Shown here: one piece after another, positions 1 to 9,661 of the stretch
Layout of the letters: each line of letters begins with the position of its first letter
How positions within the stretch are numbered: position 1 is the stretch's first letter
NCBI GenBank assembly: GCA_035622975.1
Contig: DASPUH010000108.1
Span: 1 to 31,666, forward strand
Direction of reading: 5' to 3'
From: DASPUH01 sp035622975
GTDB taxonomy: Bacteria > Chloroflexota > Limnocylindria > Limnocylindrales > CSP1-4
Length of the DNA: 31,666 nt
Made by a program: the position numbers and the translations under genes
Notes under the pieces: generated by a model
What the model was told of the DNA's origin: nothing
The model's database searches: none
What the model saw: only the letters and a program-made list of their open reading frames with translations

Positions 1-124
1 CTCGGAGACGTGCCGCTGGCACATCCAGGCCGCGACCGGAGCGCGGCTGCGCCACCCGGTGGAGATCCTGGCCGAGGCCTACGCCGCCGCTCCCCCCTCG
101 GCAGCTGGTCCCGGCGGCTCCTGA
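1..124 (+). CDS. 3' end of an unidentified gene
   Basis: An open frame enters from the left edge (codons begin at base 2) and stops at TGA 122-124. About 40 residues are visible, including the stretch RWHIQAATGARLRHPVEIL and a Pro/Ala/Gly-rich tail. The stop lies 2 bases before the GTG start of the ketopantoate reductase, so the two are probably co-transcribed. I do not recognise the family. That the frame is coding is inferred from its position and the tight junction, since 40 codons are weak evidence alone. Confidence 0.5.
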   Translation, partial: SETCRWHIQAATGARLRHPVEILAEAYAAAPPSAAGPGGS

Positions 125-126
125 TC

Positions 127-1179
127 GTGCGCGTCGTCGTCGTGGGCGCCGGAGCCGTGGGCGGCCTGCTGGCGTGGGCCCTGGCGGACGGTGGCGCCGA
201 CGTGACGGTGGTCGGGCGGGGTGTGCCCGGGGCCGCCGGGGGGGCGGCCGTCGTGATCGATCCGAGGGGCGCGCGCCGCGGTGCACCCGTGACGGTCGTG
301 CCCGGGGTCGCCGCGGTCTCCGGTGGGCCGCCCGACCTCGTCCTGTGCGCCGTCCGCATGATGGCGCTGGCCGACGTGCTGGCCGACCTCGCCGCCTGGC
401 CGGCCACACCGCTCCTGACGGTCCAGAACGGGGTCGGCGCCGAGGCCGCCGCCCTGGCGGCACGCCCGGACGCGCCGCTCATCGCCGGCTCGGTGACCGC
501 CGCCGTCGACCGCCAGGCGGACGGCACGGTGCGCTGGTTGCGGCGAGGCGGGATCGGGCTGGCGGTGGTCAGCGGCCCGGTCGAGCGACTCACCGCCGAC
601 CTGGCACGGCGCTTCGAGGCGGCACGCCTGCGGGCGCGGGTCTACCCCGAGGCGCCGGCCATGAAGTGGTCCAAGCTGGTGGCCAACCTCGTCGGCAATG
701 CCTCCGGGGCGGTGCTTGGCCTGGGCCCAGCCGCGGTCTACGGCGACCCGCGCCTCTTCGGTGTGGAGCGGCGCCAGCTGCGCGAGGCCCTTGCAGTGAT
801 GGCCGCCCAGGGCCTGCGGCCGGTCGATCTGCCCGGCGCCCCGGTCCGTCTGCTGGCTGTGGGAACGCGGCTCCCGGCCGCCCTGGCGAGGCCCGTCTTC
901 GTCCGGTCGGTGGCCGGGGCGCGTGGCGGCAAGGCGCCCTCGCTGCACCTGCACGTCGCCTCGGGTGGCGGGCCGTCGGAGGTGGAATGGTTGAACGGCG
1001 CCGTGGTCGAGCGGGGAAGGGCGCTGGGCGTGGCGACCCCGGTCAATGCGGCGCTCCTCGAGGCCGTGCGCGAGGTGAGCCACGACGCCACCCGGCGAGC
1101 CTGGTTCCGTGACCGCCCGGATCGCCTGGAGGCCGTGGTCGACGGCGCGGCCGAACTCCCGCCGGGACCCAGCACCTGA
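127..1179 (+). CDS. panE: 2-dehydropantoate 2-reductase (ketopantoate reductase, ApbA/PanE family)
   Basis: A cytosolic NADPH-dependent reductase that converts ketopantoate to pantoate in pantothenate/CoA synthesis. The 350-residue protein starts at GTG 127, just before the Rossmann motif GAGAVGG, which must lie at the very N-terminus; the frame is open further upstream but overlaps the preceding gene. Further family marks are QNGVGAE (the NGVG nucleotide loop), the MKWSKLVANLVGNA block holding the catalytic Lys, and the C-terminal PSEVEWLNGAVVERG segment that matches the family's TEIDxLNG substrate-binding block. Length is slightly above the usual 300-330. The family also contains paralogues of unknown substrate, so the exact substrate is inferred. 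It lies 37 bases upstream of plsY, which appears to have its own promoter. Confidence 0.86.
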   Translation: MRVVVVGAGAVGGLLAWALADGGADVTVVGRGVPGAAGGAAVVIDPRGARRGAPVTVVPGVAAVSGGPPDLVLCAVRMMALADVLADLAAWPATPLLTVQNGVGAEAAALAARPDAPLIAGSVTAAVDRQADGTVRWLRRGGIGLAVVSGPVERLTADLARRFEAARLRARVYPEAPAMKWSKLVANLVGNASGAVLGLGPAAVYGDPRLFGVERRQLREALAVMAAQGLRPVDLPGAPVRLLAVGTRLPAALARPVFVRSVAGARGGKAPSLHLHVASGGGPSEVEWLNGAVVERGRALGVATPVNAALLEAVREVSHDATRRAWFRDRPDRLEAVVDGAAELPPGPST

Positions 1180-1203
1180 CCATCCCGCGGCGTTGACGAG
1201 TGG

Positions 1204-1209
1204 CATACT
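1204..1209 (+). promoter_or_regulatory. -10 box of plsY, predicted leaderless start
   Basis: CATACT ends 7 bases before the plsY ATG, and no Shine-Dalgarno sequence lies between them. That spacing would put the transcription start on or next to the start codon. No convincing -35 is visible at 16-18 bases. Confidence 0.5.
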
Positions 1210-1216
1210 GCCGCGG

Positions 1217-1843
1217 ATGGACGTGGCGGCGCTCCCTCTGGCGGTCGCACTGATCGTCATCGCCTATCTGCTCGGGGCCATCCCCTGGGGTGTCGTCATC
1301 GCCCGGGTGATCGGCGGCCCGGACCCCCGGAGCGTCGGTAGCGGCCGGACCGGCGGGGCGAACGTGGCGCGCACGCTGGGCCTGCGCTGGGCGGTCCTGG
1401 CCGGCTGCCTGGACATCGCCAAGGGCCTCGTGGCGGCCGGCCTTCCGATCCTGCTGCATGCCGGCGACGCGACCGTGATCCTGGCCGCGCTGGCCGCCGT
1501 GATCGGCCACAGCCGCTCACCGTTCATCCGCTTCGCTGGCGGCCGCGGGGTCTCGCCCGGCATCGGCGGCCTGCTGGCCATCGCCTGGCCGGCGGCCCTG
1601 GTGGGTGTCCCCGTCTTCGTGGTCGTCTTCGCCGTGACCCACATCTCGTCCATCGCCTCGCTCACCGCCTCGCTCGTGGCGGGCGTGAGCATGGTGGTCA
1701 TGACGTTCGTGTGGCAGCTCTCGCCGCTCTACCTGGTCTACGCCGTGGCCGGCACGGCCCTCATCTGGTACTTCCACGCCGACAACATCCGCCGCCTCCT
1801 GGCGGGCCAGGAGCGTCGCTTCGGCGGATCGCAGGGCGGATGA
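1217..1843 (+). CDS. plsY: Glycerol-3-phosphate acyltransferase PlsY
   Basis: An integral membrane enzyme that transfers an acyl group from acyl-phosphate to glycerol-3-phosphate, the first step of phospholipid synthesis. The 208-residue protein is mostly hydrophobic, with about five membrane segments. It shows the three PlsY motifs: GSGRTGGANVARTLG near residue 40 (family GSGNxGATNxxRxxG), HSRSPFIRFAGGRGVSPGIG near residue 100 (family HxFPxxxxFKGGKGVAT), and a C-terminal HADNIRRLLAGQE segment. The ATG at 1217 is chosen because the first membrane helix begins directly after it. The substitution RTGG for NxGA in motif 1 is slightly unusual, but the Gly-rich phosphate loop is kept. Confidence 0.92.
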   Translation: MDVAALPLAVALIVIAYLLGAIPWGVVIARVIGGPDPRSVGSGRTGGANVARTLGLRWAVLAGCLDIAKGLVAAGLPILLHAGDATVILAALAAVIGHSRSPFIRFAGGRGVSPGIGGLLAIAWPAALVGVPVFVVVFAVTHISSIASLTASLVAGVSMVVMTFVWQLSPLYLVYAVAGTALIWYFHADNIRRLLAGQERRFGGSQGG

Positions 1844-1884
1844 GTCCGCGGGCAGGCGCGACATCACGCGGGCGGTGCCTGCCT

Positions 1885-1890
1885 TAGACT
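1885..1890 (+). promoter_or_regulatory. -10 box of the apt-metK cluster
   Basis: TAGACT at this position has the same sequence as four other -10 candidates in the window. A transcript from about base 1897 would carry a leader of roughly 48 nt. A GAGGAG Shine-Dalgarno sits at 1928-1933, 11 bases before the GTG of apt. No clear -35 is visible. Confidence 0.5.
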
Positions 1891-1944
1891 GGTCGAGCGG
1901 GCGCTCGAGGATGCCCGAGGCCCAGCCGAGGAGACCGTAACGCC

Positions 1945-2466
1945 GTGTCCGTGGACGATCTGCGCGCCAAGATCCGCGAGGTCCCCGACTTCCCCAAGCC
2001 GGGCATCCTGTTCTACGACATCACGACCCTCCTGAAGGACGCCAACGCGTACCGGGAGGCCATCGACGAGCTCGTGGCGCCCTACATGGACCAGCGCGTC
2101 GACATCGTGGTCGGCATGGAGTCGCGGGGCTTCATCTTCAGCGCGCCGATGGCCTACCAGCTGGGGGCGGGACTCGTGCCCGTGCGCAAGCTGGGCAAGC
2201 TGCCGGCCGAGACGGTCAGCGTGGAGTACGCCCTCGAATACGGGACCAACACGCTGGAGATCCATCGCGACGCCATCGCGCCCGGCCAGCGGGTCCTGAT
2301 CGTGGACGATCTCCTGGCCACCGGCGGCACGGTGAGCGGCACGATCGAGCTCGTGCGGCGGCTGCAAGGCGACGTGGTCGGCCTGGCCTTCCTGGTCGAG
2401 CTGCTCTTCCTGAAGGGCCGCGAGAAGCTGCGCGGCCAGGCGATCCACAGCGTCATCCAGTACTGA
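1945..2466 (+). CDS. apt: Adenine phosphoribosyltransferase
   Basis: Converts adenine plus PRPP to AMP and pyrophosphate, a cytosolic purine salvage step. The 173-residue length is typical. The PRPP-binding signature VLIVDDLLATGGT lies near residues 116-128, preceded by family blocks FPKPGILFYDIT near the N-terminus and VGMESRGFIF near residue 55. The GTG start at 1945 follows GAGGAG at 1928-1933; GTG 1951 is an alternative start. It heads a cluster with SAM-cycle genes, which fits salvage of adenine released from methylthioadenosine or S-adenosylhomocysteine breakdown. The enzyme call is secure; the metabolic link is inference from context. Confidence 0.95.
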   Translation: MSVDDLRAKIREVPDFPKPGILFYDITTLLKDANAYREAIDELVAPYMDQRVDIVVGMESRGFIFSAPMAYQLGAGLVPVRKLGKLPAETVSVEYALEYGTNTLEIHRDAIAPGQRVLIVDDLLATGGTVSGTIELVRRLQGDVVGLAFLVELLFLKGREKLRGQAIHSVIQY

Positions 2467-2486
2467 GCGGTCCACCGCCGTCGCCC

Positions 2487-3938
2487 ATGGAGCCCCGTCC
2501 TGCGCCAGCCGACCCGCCGGTCGAGCCTGACGCGGCCCCGGCACCGGAGGCGGCGGACGGTTCTACGGCGCCGACTGCTCCCCCCGGCGACGTGCCGGTC
2601 ACGGACCAGCCGCCGGACGCTGCCGAGCTCGTCGCGCGGCGCCAGTTCTTCCGCGCCTTCTCGCGTGATACCGCACGCGCGGCGATCCAGGTGGCGGGGA
2701 TGGCCATGGCCTTCCAGCGCGGCACCGGCGCTGCCGCCGGCGAGCTGCTGGGCCTGGCGGTCTCGCCGGAGCAGGCGCTCGGACGTTTGGCGGGTGAGCA
2801 GCCTGCGGACGCCGCCGCCGAGCCCGACACCCCGCGCCGCGTGTTCCGCAGCCCGTACCGCATCGAGGGCGACGAGATCGTGCTGCTGGATCAGCGGCTC
2901 TATCCTGCGGAGACACGCGAGATCCGCTGCGCCACGGCGGCCCAGGCCGCCTCGGCCATGCTGCAGCGACAGGTCGTGGGCGCGCCCGTGCTGGCGCAGG
3001 TCGCTGCCTACGGGGTGTGGCGCGGGGCCGTGGCGGCGCGCGGCCAGACGACCTTCATCCGTCTCGCCGTGCTCCACAATGCCGCCGAAACGCTGCGGCA
3101 TGCGCGGCTGCACGTGGCCTCGGTGGGACGCGCCACGCGCCGCGTCACGGCCGCCTGGGAGGCCGCGATGGCGCGGACCGACGACGACGCCGGCGCGGCG
3201 GATGCGGCGCGACGCGAGGCGGATGCCATCGCCACGGAGACGACCGCCGCGCTCATCGGCATCGTCGCGGCCGGGTCGGCGGGTCTGGCCCAGCCGGGCA
3301 GCCGTCCGCTGGAGATCCTGACCCTGGGCTCGACCGGCGCCCTGGCCGGTGGGCAGCTCGGCGGGGCGCTGGGGATCGTGCTGGAGATCGCGCGGCTGGG
3401 GAGGCCGGTGCACGTCTGGCTCCTTGAGACACGGCCCGACCGCAGCGGCGCGCGTCTCGCCGGCTGGGAGCTGGCGGCCGCGGGAGTGTCGGCGATGGTC
3501 GTGCCCGATGCGTCGGCAGCCTGGCTGCTGGAGCGGACCACCATCGATGCCGTGCTCGTCGGGGCCGACCGCATCGCCGCCGACGGCGCCACCACCGCGA
3601 CCATCGGCACGCTGGCCGTGGCCCAGGCAGCCCAGCGGGCCAGCGTGCCGCTGTGGGTCGTCTCGCCGCTCGCGGCGGTCGACGCGGGCGTGGCCGACGC
3701 GGCCGGCTCGTCGGTCGAATCGGACCGCTACGCGGACGTGGGCGGCGACGACATGCCGCTCGACCTCTTCGGGGCGAGCGTCCAGGCCCGCGGCCCACTC
3801 CAGGACGTGACGCCGCCCGAGGCGATCGCGGCGTTCGTGACCGAGGCGGGTATCCTCCGGCCGCCGTTCGGACCGGCCCTCGCGGCCGCCCTCGGCGCCG
3901 GCGAGGTGGCGGCCCGACTTCCCGAGGCGGGGAGCTGA
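2487..3938 (+). CDS. MtnA/eIF2B-like sugar-phosphate isomerase homologue with altered active site
   Basis: The region from about residue 118 to the end of this 483-residue protein matches S-methyl-5-thioribose-1-phosphate isomerase (MtnA), the methionine-salvage enzyme. It has an LLDQRLYP start, VVGAPVLAQVAAYG, LETRPDRSGARLAGWEL, a VGADRIAADGATTATIGT block with the family's catalytic Asp at residue 361, and VPLWVVSPL. Two key residues differ: the family motif ILTxCNAG reads ILTLGSTG here (Gly281 for Cys, Ser282 for Asn), and the RGAP phosphate-binding Arg is Val164. Residues 1-50 are Pro/Ala-rich. Residues 51-90 (RRQFFRAFSRDTARAA onward) form an extra helical segment absent from normal MtnA, which is about 340-350 residues. 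Fold and ancestry are well supported. Activity as MtnA is doubtful; a non-catalytic or altered-substrate role is possible. The start at ATG 2487, 20 bases after apt, is not backed by a clear Shine-Dalgarno. Confidence 0.78.
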   Translation: MEPRPAPADPPVEPDAAPAPEAADGSTAPTAPPGDVPVTDQPPDAAELVARRQFFRAFSRDTARAAIQVAGMAMAFQRGTGAAAGELLGLAVSPEQALGRLAGEQPADAAAEPDTPRRVFRSPYRIEGDEIVLLDQRLYPAETREIRCATAAQAASAMLQRQVVGAPVLAQVAAYGVWRGAVAARGQTTFIRLAVLHNAAETLRHARLHVASVGRATRRVTAAWEAAMARTDDDAGAADAARREADAIATETTAALIGIVAAGSAGLAQPGSRPLEILTLGSTGALAGGQLGGALGIVLEIARLGRPVHVWLLETRPDRSGARLAGWELAAAGVSAMVVPDASAAWLLERTTIDAVLVGADRIAADGATTATIGTLAVAQAAQRASVPLWVVSPLAAVDAGVADAAGSSVESDRYADVGGDDMPLDLFGASVQARGPLQDVTPPEAIAAFVTEAGILRPPFGPALAAALGAGEVAARLPEAGS

Positions 3939-4807
3939 TGGCGGCGTTGACCCGCCGGCGGGTGACGGCGATGAACGGCGTGGTGGCCCGGGCGACGACC
4001 GACCGGGTGCTCCTGCGCGCTTTCCTGGAGCACGATCGCCTGTATGCCGCCTACGCCATCTGCGACCTGGATGAGCGCGAATTCGCCAAGACCCGCTGGG
4101 GCGTGGCCACGGACGGTGAGCGGCCAGTGGCGGTTGCCCTGGAGTACAACGGGCTCTCGCCCCAGCCGCTCTTCGTGATGGGCGAGCCCGCCGGCGTCCT
4201 GGCGCTGCTGCGCGACATCGTGCGCCCGCGGGCCGCGTACCTGGCCTGCCTGGAGGCGCACCTCGCGCCCGCCGGCCAGGTCTACCGCCTGCAGCCCGGC
4301 CCGCAGATGGTGCGCATGTGGGTCGATCGCTCGACCTTCCGGCCCCTGCCCGGCGCGACGGCCCGGCTCCTGCCGGCCGAGATCGGCGACCTGAACCGTC
4401 TGTACGACCTGGGCTTCACGTCATGGCTGCCGGCCGAGGCCGTGGCCCAGGGGGTCTACCACGGCGTGCGCATGGGCGGCCGCCTGGTGGCCGCGGCGGG
4501 CACCCACGTCATCAGCCCGGAGGCCCGACTGGCGGCCGTCGGCAACGTGATGACCCACCGTGATTACCGCAACCGGGGCTTCGCCAAGATGGTCACCAGC
4601 GCCGTGACGCAGGAGCTGCTGCGCACGTGCGACCAGGTCGTCCTGAACGTCCGCTCGGACAATCCACCGGCCCTGGCCGCCTACCGCGCGCTCGGCTACC
4701 GCGAGCACGTGCGCTTCGAGGAACGGCTGGCCCACCGTCGCGGCTCCGGCTGGGATAGCATCGTCACGCCCTTCCGCCGCCTCTTCGTCGCCCGCAAGGA
4801 GTCCTGA
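3938..4807 (+). CDS. GNAT-family N-acetyltransferase
   Basis: The 289-residue protein ends in a GNAT fold. The acetyl-CoA loop is HRDYRNRGFAKMVTSAVTQ (Q/RxxGxG/A type), followed by VVLNVRSDNPPALAAYRALGY, the standard GNAT strand and helix that close the acyl-CoA site. The first 130 or so residues form a second domain of uncertain type, possibly a degenerate GNAT half. The substrate is unknown. ATG 3938 overlaps the stop of the previous gene as TGATG, so translation is probably coupled; ATG 3971 is an alternative start. It sits between the MtnA-like gene and ahcY, but context alone does not tell which amine it modifies. Confidence 0.82.
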   Translation: MAALTRRRVTAMNGVVARATTDRVLLRAFLEHDRLYAAYAICDLDEREFAKTRWGVATDGERPVAVALEYNGLSPQPLFVMGEPAGVLALLRDIVRPRAAYLACLEAHLAPAGQVYRLQPGPQMVRMWVDRSTFRPLPGATARLLPAEIGDLNRLYDLGFTSWLPAEAVAQGVYHGVRMGGRLVAAAGTHVISPEARLAAVGNVMTHRDYRNRGFAKMVTSAVTQELLRTCDQVVLNVRSDNPPALAAYRALGYREHVRFEERLAHRRGSGWDSIVTPFRRLFVARKES

Positions 4808-6082
4808 GTGGTCCGTGCCACGCTGCCCGCCCATGACGTCGCCGACCTCGCCCTGGCGGCCGAGGGCGTCCGGCGCATCGAGTGGGCGGAGCGCGAGATG
4901 CCCGTCCTGCGGCTCATCCGCGAACGGTTCGAGCGCGAGGCGCCCCTCGCGGGCGTCGTCGTCGCGGCCTGCCTCCACGTGACGACCGAGACGGCCAACC
5001 TGATGCGCACGCTGCGCGCCGGCGGCGCGGAGATCGTGCTGGCCGCGTCGAACCCCCTGTCCACCAAGGACGACGTGGCGGCCGCCCTGGTCGCCGAATA
5101 CGGCATCGGCACGTTCGCCCGCCGCGGCGAGGACCGCGACACCTACTACGCGCACCTCAACGCGGTCGCCGACACGCAGCCACGCCTCACGATGGACGAC
5201 GGCTGTGACCTCGTGACGCTGCTCCACCGCGAGCGGCCGGCCCAGGTGGCGGAGGTATGGGGTGGCACGGAAGAGACCACCACCGGGGTGATCCGCCTCA
5301 AGGCGATGGCCGCCGACGGCGCCCTGGGCTTTCCCGTGGTGGCCGTCAACGAGGCCCTTACCAAGCACCTCTTCGACAATCGCTATGGCACCGGCCAGTC
5401 GACGGTGGACGGTATCCTGCGTGCCACCAACCTGCTCATCGCCGGGCGGCGCGTGGTCGTGGCCGGCTACGGCTGGGTGGGCAAGGGCATCAGTCGCCGG
5501 ATGGCCGGCATGGGCGCCCATGTCGCGGTCGTGGAAGTCGACCCGGTGGCCGCTTTGGAGGCCCTCATGGACGGCTTCGAGATCCTCACCGCCGCCCAGG
5601 CCGCGCCGTGGGGCGAGATCTTCATCACCGCCACGGGCAACATCAACGTCTTCCGGCGCGAGCACTTCGTGGCCATGCGCGACGGCGCCCTCCTCGCCAA
5701 CAGCGGGCACTTCGACGCTGAACTGGACCTGCCGGCCCTGCGCCAGCTGGCGGAGGGCCACGTCCGCGAGGTGCGGGAGAACGTCCAGGAGTTCGACCTG
5801 GGGCCCAGGAAGATCCACCTCGTCGCGGAAGGCCGGCTGGTCAACCTGGGCGCCGCCGAGGGTCATCCCGCGGCGGTCATGGACATGAGCTTCGCCAACC
5901 AGGCGTTGAGCGCCGAGTGGATGGTGCAGCACCACGCTGAGCTGCAGGCGCGCGTCTACGACGTGCCTCAGGCCATCGACCGCGAGGTGGCGCGCCTCAA
6001 GCTGGCCGCGCTGGGCATCGAGCTCGAGCCGATGACGGCAGAGCAGGCCCACTACATCGCGTCCTGGCAGAGCGGGACCTGA
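4808..6082 (+). CDS. ahcY: Adenosylhomocysteinase (S-adenosylhomocysteine hydrolase)
   Basis: Splits S-adenosylhomocysteine to adenosine and homocysteine using tightly bound NAD, which keeps SAM-dependent methylation running. Visible family blocks are CLHVTTETANL near residue 57, NPLSTKDDVAAAL, GTEETTTGVIRLKAM, TKHLFDNRYGTGQSTVDGI with substrate-site Lys and Asp, the NAD-binding GYGWVG at residues 220-225, and TATGNINVFRREHF. At 424 residues and ending in YIASWQSGT it belongs to the shorter bacterial/archaeal form without the internal insertion and KxxHYRY tail of the long form. GTG 4808 begins directly after the stop of the acetyltransferase gene, so the pair is co-transcribed. Confidence 0.95.
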   Translation: MVRATLPAHDVADLALAAEGVRRIEWAEREMPVLRLIRERFEREAPLAGVVVAACLHVTTETANLMRTLRAGGAEIVLAASNPLSTKDDVAAALVAEYGIGTFARRGEDRDTYYAHLNAVADTQPRLTMDDGCDLVTLLHRERPAQVAEVWGGTEETTTGVIRLKAMAADGALGFPVVAVNEALTKHLFDNRYGTGQSTVDGILRATNLLIAGRRVVVAGYGWVGKGISRRMAGMGAHVAVVEVDPVAALEALMDGFEILTAAQAAPWGEIFITATGNINVFRREHFVAMRDGALLANSGHFDAELDLPALRQLAEGHVREVRENVQEFDLGPRKIHLVAEGRLVNLGAAEGHPAAVMDMSFANQALSAEWMVQHHAELQARVYDVPQAIDREVARLKLAALGIELEPMTAEQAHYIASWQSGT

Positions 6083-8055
6083 TTGACTGGTCGACCTGGG
6101 CCTGCCGGTCCCACCATCGCTCCATACGGCACGTGGTCGTCCTCGATCTCGCTTGACCTGATCACGGCCGGACGCGCGTTCCCCGTCTACCCCCGCTTCG
6201 ACGGGGCGGACCTGTGGTGGGAGGAGAGCCGTGCGGCGGAAGCCGGCCGGCAGGTCGTGCGGCACCGACGGCGCGACGGGTCGATCGTCGACGCCGTGCC
6301 GGCCGGCGTCGACGTCCGGACCATGGTCCACGAGTACGGCGGGGCCGCCTGGACGGCGGCCGACGGCACGCTCTACTACAGCGACGTCCGGGACGGCCGC
6401 CTCTACCGGATCGATGCGGGCGGGGGCCCGGAGCCGCTCACCGTGGCGGGGCGGCTGCGCTACGCCGATCTCGTGGTGGATGCCACGCGTCACCGGCTGA
6501 TCTGCGTCGGGGAGGACCACTCGAGCGACGGGGAAGCCGTCAACCGGCTGATCACCGTCGCGCTCGACGGCCACGCGCCGGTGGTCCCCCAGATGCTGGT
6601 GGAAGGTGAGGACTTCTACGCCGCGCCGCGCCTGTCACCCGACGGGCGCTGCCTGGCGTGGGTGAGCTGGTCGCACCCCGGGATGCCGTGGGACGGCACC
6701 ACGCTGTGGGTCGCCGACCTGGGGCCGGACGGGCGGCCCGTGGAGGCCCGCCGCGTGGCCGGCGGCCGCGACTCGTGGATCACCCAGCCAGGCTGGTCGC
6801 CGGACGGCGACCTCTTCTTCGTGGGTGAGGCCACGGGCTGGATGAACCTCTACCGGTGGCGGGGCGGGGTCGCCGAACCAGTCCTGCCCGTGGCCGCCGA
6901 CTTCGCCCGTCCGGAATGGGTCTTCGGTATCGGCACCTACGCCTGTGTCGGCGGCGGTGGGTTGCTGGCCGTCGGGCGGGACGCGGGCCGTGACCGGGCC
7001 TGGCTGGTCGCCGCGACCGGCGAGGCGAGCGAGCTGGCGCTGCCCTTCGACGAGATCCACTTCGTGGCCGGGCAGGGCGACCGGGCCCTCCTGGCGGCCG
7101 ATTCGGGCACCGATGGTGGCGGCCTCGCCGAGCTCGACCTCACGACCGGGGCCTGGTCCTGGGTCAGCCGCAGCCTCGACGCAGACCTGGATCCGGGCCT
7201 CATCTCCGTCCCGCGACCGATCACCTACCCCACGACCGACGGCGCGGTCGCGCGCGCCCTGTACTACCCGCCGCACAACGCGTCCTTCGCCGGTCCGCCG
7301 GGCACCCAGCCGCCGCTCATCGTGACCAGCCACGGCGGGCCGACCTCGTCGGCCGGGGCTGGCCTTCGACTGACCATCCAGTACTTCACCAGCCGCGGGC
7401 TGGCCGTGGTGGACGTGGACTATCGCGGCAGCAGCGGCTACGGCAAGGCCTATCGCCAGGCGCTGGACGGCCAGTGGGGCGTCTACGACATGGACGATTG
7501 CGTGGCCGCGGCCGCCTACCTGGTCGCCCAGGGCCTCGTGGATGGCGAACGCCTGGCCATCAAGGGCGGCAGCGCCAGCGGTTACACGACCCTGTGCGCC
7601 CTGACCTTCCGCGACGAGTTCCGGGCGGGGGTGAGCTACTTCGGCATCGGCGACCTGGAGACGTTCGCCCGTGACACGCACAAGTTCGAGTCGCACTACC
7701 TGGACCGGCTCGTCGGCCCGTATCCGGCCGCGCGCGACGTGTACGTCCGCCGCTCGCCGATCCACTTCCTGGACCAGCTGAGCTGCCCGCTGCTGATCCT
7801 GCAGGGTCTCGATGACCACGTCGTGCCGCCGAATCAGGCCGAGCAGATGGTGGCAGCGCTGACCGCCAAGGGCCTGCCGTACGCCTACCTGCCCTTCGAG
7901 GGCGAGGGTCACGGCTTCCGCCGCGAGGCCAACGTCCGCCGGGCCACGGCGGCGGAGCTGGCTTTCTACGGCCTGGTCTTCGGCTTCCGGCCGGCCGACG
8001 AGCTGCCGCCCCTGGGCCTGGTGCTACCCTCCGCGCCTGCAGCCCAAGGAGCCGC

Positions 8056-8059
<4 letters not shown>
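6083..8059 (+). CDS. S9 family serine peptidase (prolyl oligopeptidase / acylaminoacyl-peptidase type)
   Basis: The 658-residue protein has an N-terminal beta-propeller built from WD-like strands (PDGRCLAWVSW, SPDGDLFFVGE and similar) over residues 20-400, then an alpha/beta-hydrolase domain. The nucleophile is Ser497 in KGGSASGYT. The acid is the second Asp of GLDDHVVPP (residues 577-578) and the base is His610 in EGHGFRR. An oxyanion segment TSHGGPTSSAG is present. No signal peptide is seen, so it probably acts in the cytosol on short peptides. The likely start is TTG 6083, immediately after the ahcY stop, because family homologues begin close to the TIAPYGTW segment found 11 residues in and no ATG or GTG lies there in frame. 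The usual GxSxGG reads GGSASG. Confidence 0.9.
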
Positions 8060-9270
<1,211 letters not shown>

Positions 9271-9279
<9 letters not shown>

Positions 9280-9319
9280 GGCGCGACGGTTCGGGCGCCG
9301 CGTCGTCGCCTGAGGCGCG
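9271..9319 (+). repeat. 15-bp direct repeat spanning the metK stop
   Basis: GTCGCCTGAGGCGCG occurs at 9271-9285, where it holds the metK TGA, and again at 9305-9319, 34 bases later. The unit contains the small inverted repeat CGCCTGAGGCG. It looks like a short local duplication of the gene's 3' end. Confidence 0.75.
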
Positions 9320-9431
9320 CTGCGTCGTCGCCGACCGGCAATGGCCTGCCCGCGCTCCGCAGCGAGCCCGGCTGCGACCGTCGTCGCGCTGGGCGGCACG
9401 ACCGACGAGGGCAGCCGCCTGCTCTCGCTGT

Positions 9432-9452
9432 CCGTGCCGTCCCGTGGCACGG
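9432..9452. terminator. Hairpin, possible terminator
   Basis: CCGTGCC (9432-9438) and GGCACGG (9446-9452) pair perfectly around a 7-base loop. There is no T-run after it on the plus strand, so a classical intrinsic terminator is not supported. It may still mark the end of the metK transcript. Confidence 0.3.
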
Positions 9453-9649
9453 TGCCGTCACCCGTTGTCGCTCAGTGCCCCACGGACTGGTATGCGCCCG
9501 TTGCGGCGTGGTCGGTTGGCGTCTAGCCCGCTCCACGCTCACGGTTCGACCGATCGCCGACGACGCGCGCGATCCGGGCGCATATGAGTCCCCACCGCAC
9601 CAGACGACAACGGCGGGGCCGCGATCGCCTGGCGACGGTCGCCGCACCC

Positions 9650-9655
9650 TAGAAT
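9650..9655 (+). promoter_or_regulatory. -10 box of manC, predicted leaderless start
   Basis: TAGAAT ends 6 bases before the manC GTG, with CGGACC between and no Shine-Dalgarno. Transcription would begin at about the first base of the start codon. No -35 is recognisable at 16-18 bases upstream. Confidence 0.6.
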
Positions 9656-9661
9656 CGGACC

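Larger units (their letters stand above)
9280..9661. other. Gene-free interval between metK and manC
   Basis: The 382 bases hold no open frame with recognisable protein character; the short frames present look like chance products of high GC. What can be seen is the duplicated metK 3' end (9271-9319), a hairpin at 9432-9452, and the manC -10 box at its right edge. A small RNA cannot be ruled out. Confidence 0.6.

Noticed and set aside
1193..1198. TTGACG as the -35 of plsY
   Set aside because: It lies only 5 bases from the CATACT hexamer, far from the 16-18 base spacing needed, and no other -10 lies at the right distance.
79..1260. Long minus-strand frames opposite panE and opposite most other genes
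   Set aside because: They are rich in Arg, His, Gly and Pro, lack motifs, and mirror third-position GC of well-identified genes on the other strand.
2637..2710. RRQFFRAFSRD segment of the MtnA-like protein as a twin-arginine signal
   Set aside because: It is about 50 residues from the N-terminus, the following stretch is not hydrophobic enough, and the catalytic-type domain is cytosolic in all known relatives.
9341..9526. 61-codon frame in the metK-manC gap
   Set aside because: No ribosome site, no recognisable motif, low-information composition; typical of chance open frames in high-GC DNA.
9475..9530. CARCG-containing frame as a small zinc-ribbon protein
   Set aside because: Only one CxxC pair is present, with no second pair, and the frame runs on into manC in the wrong phase.
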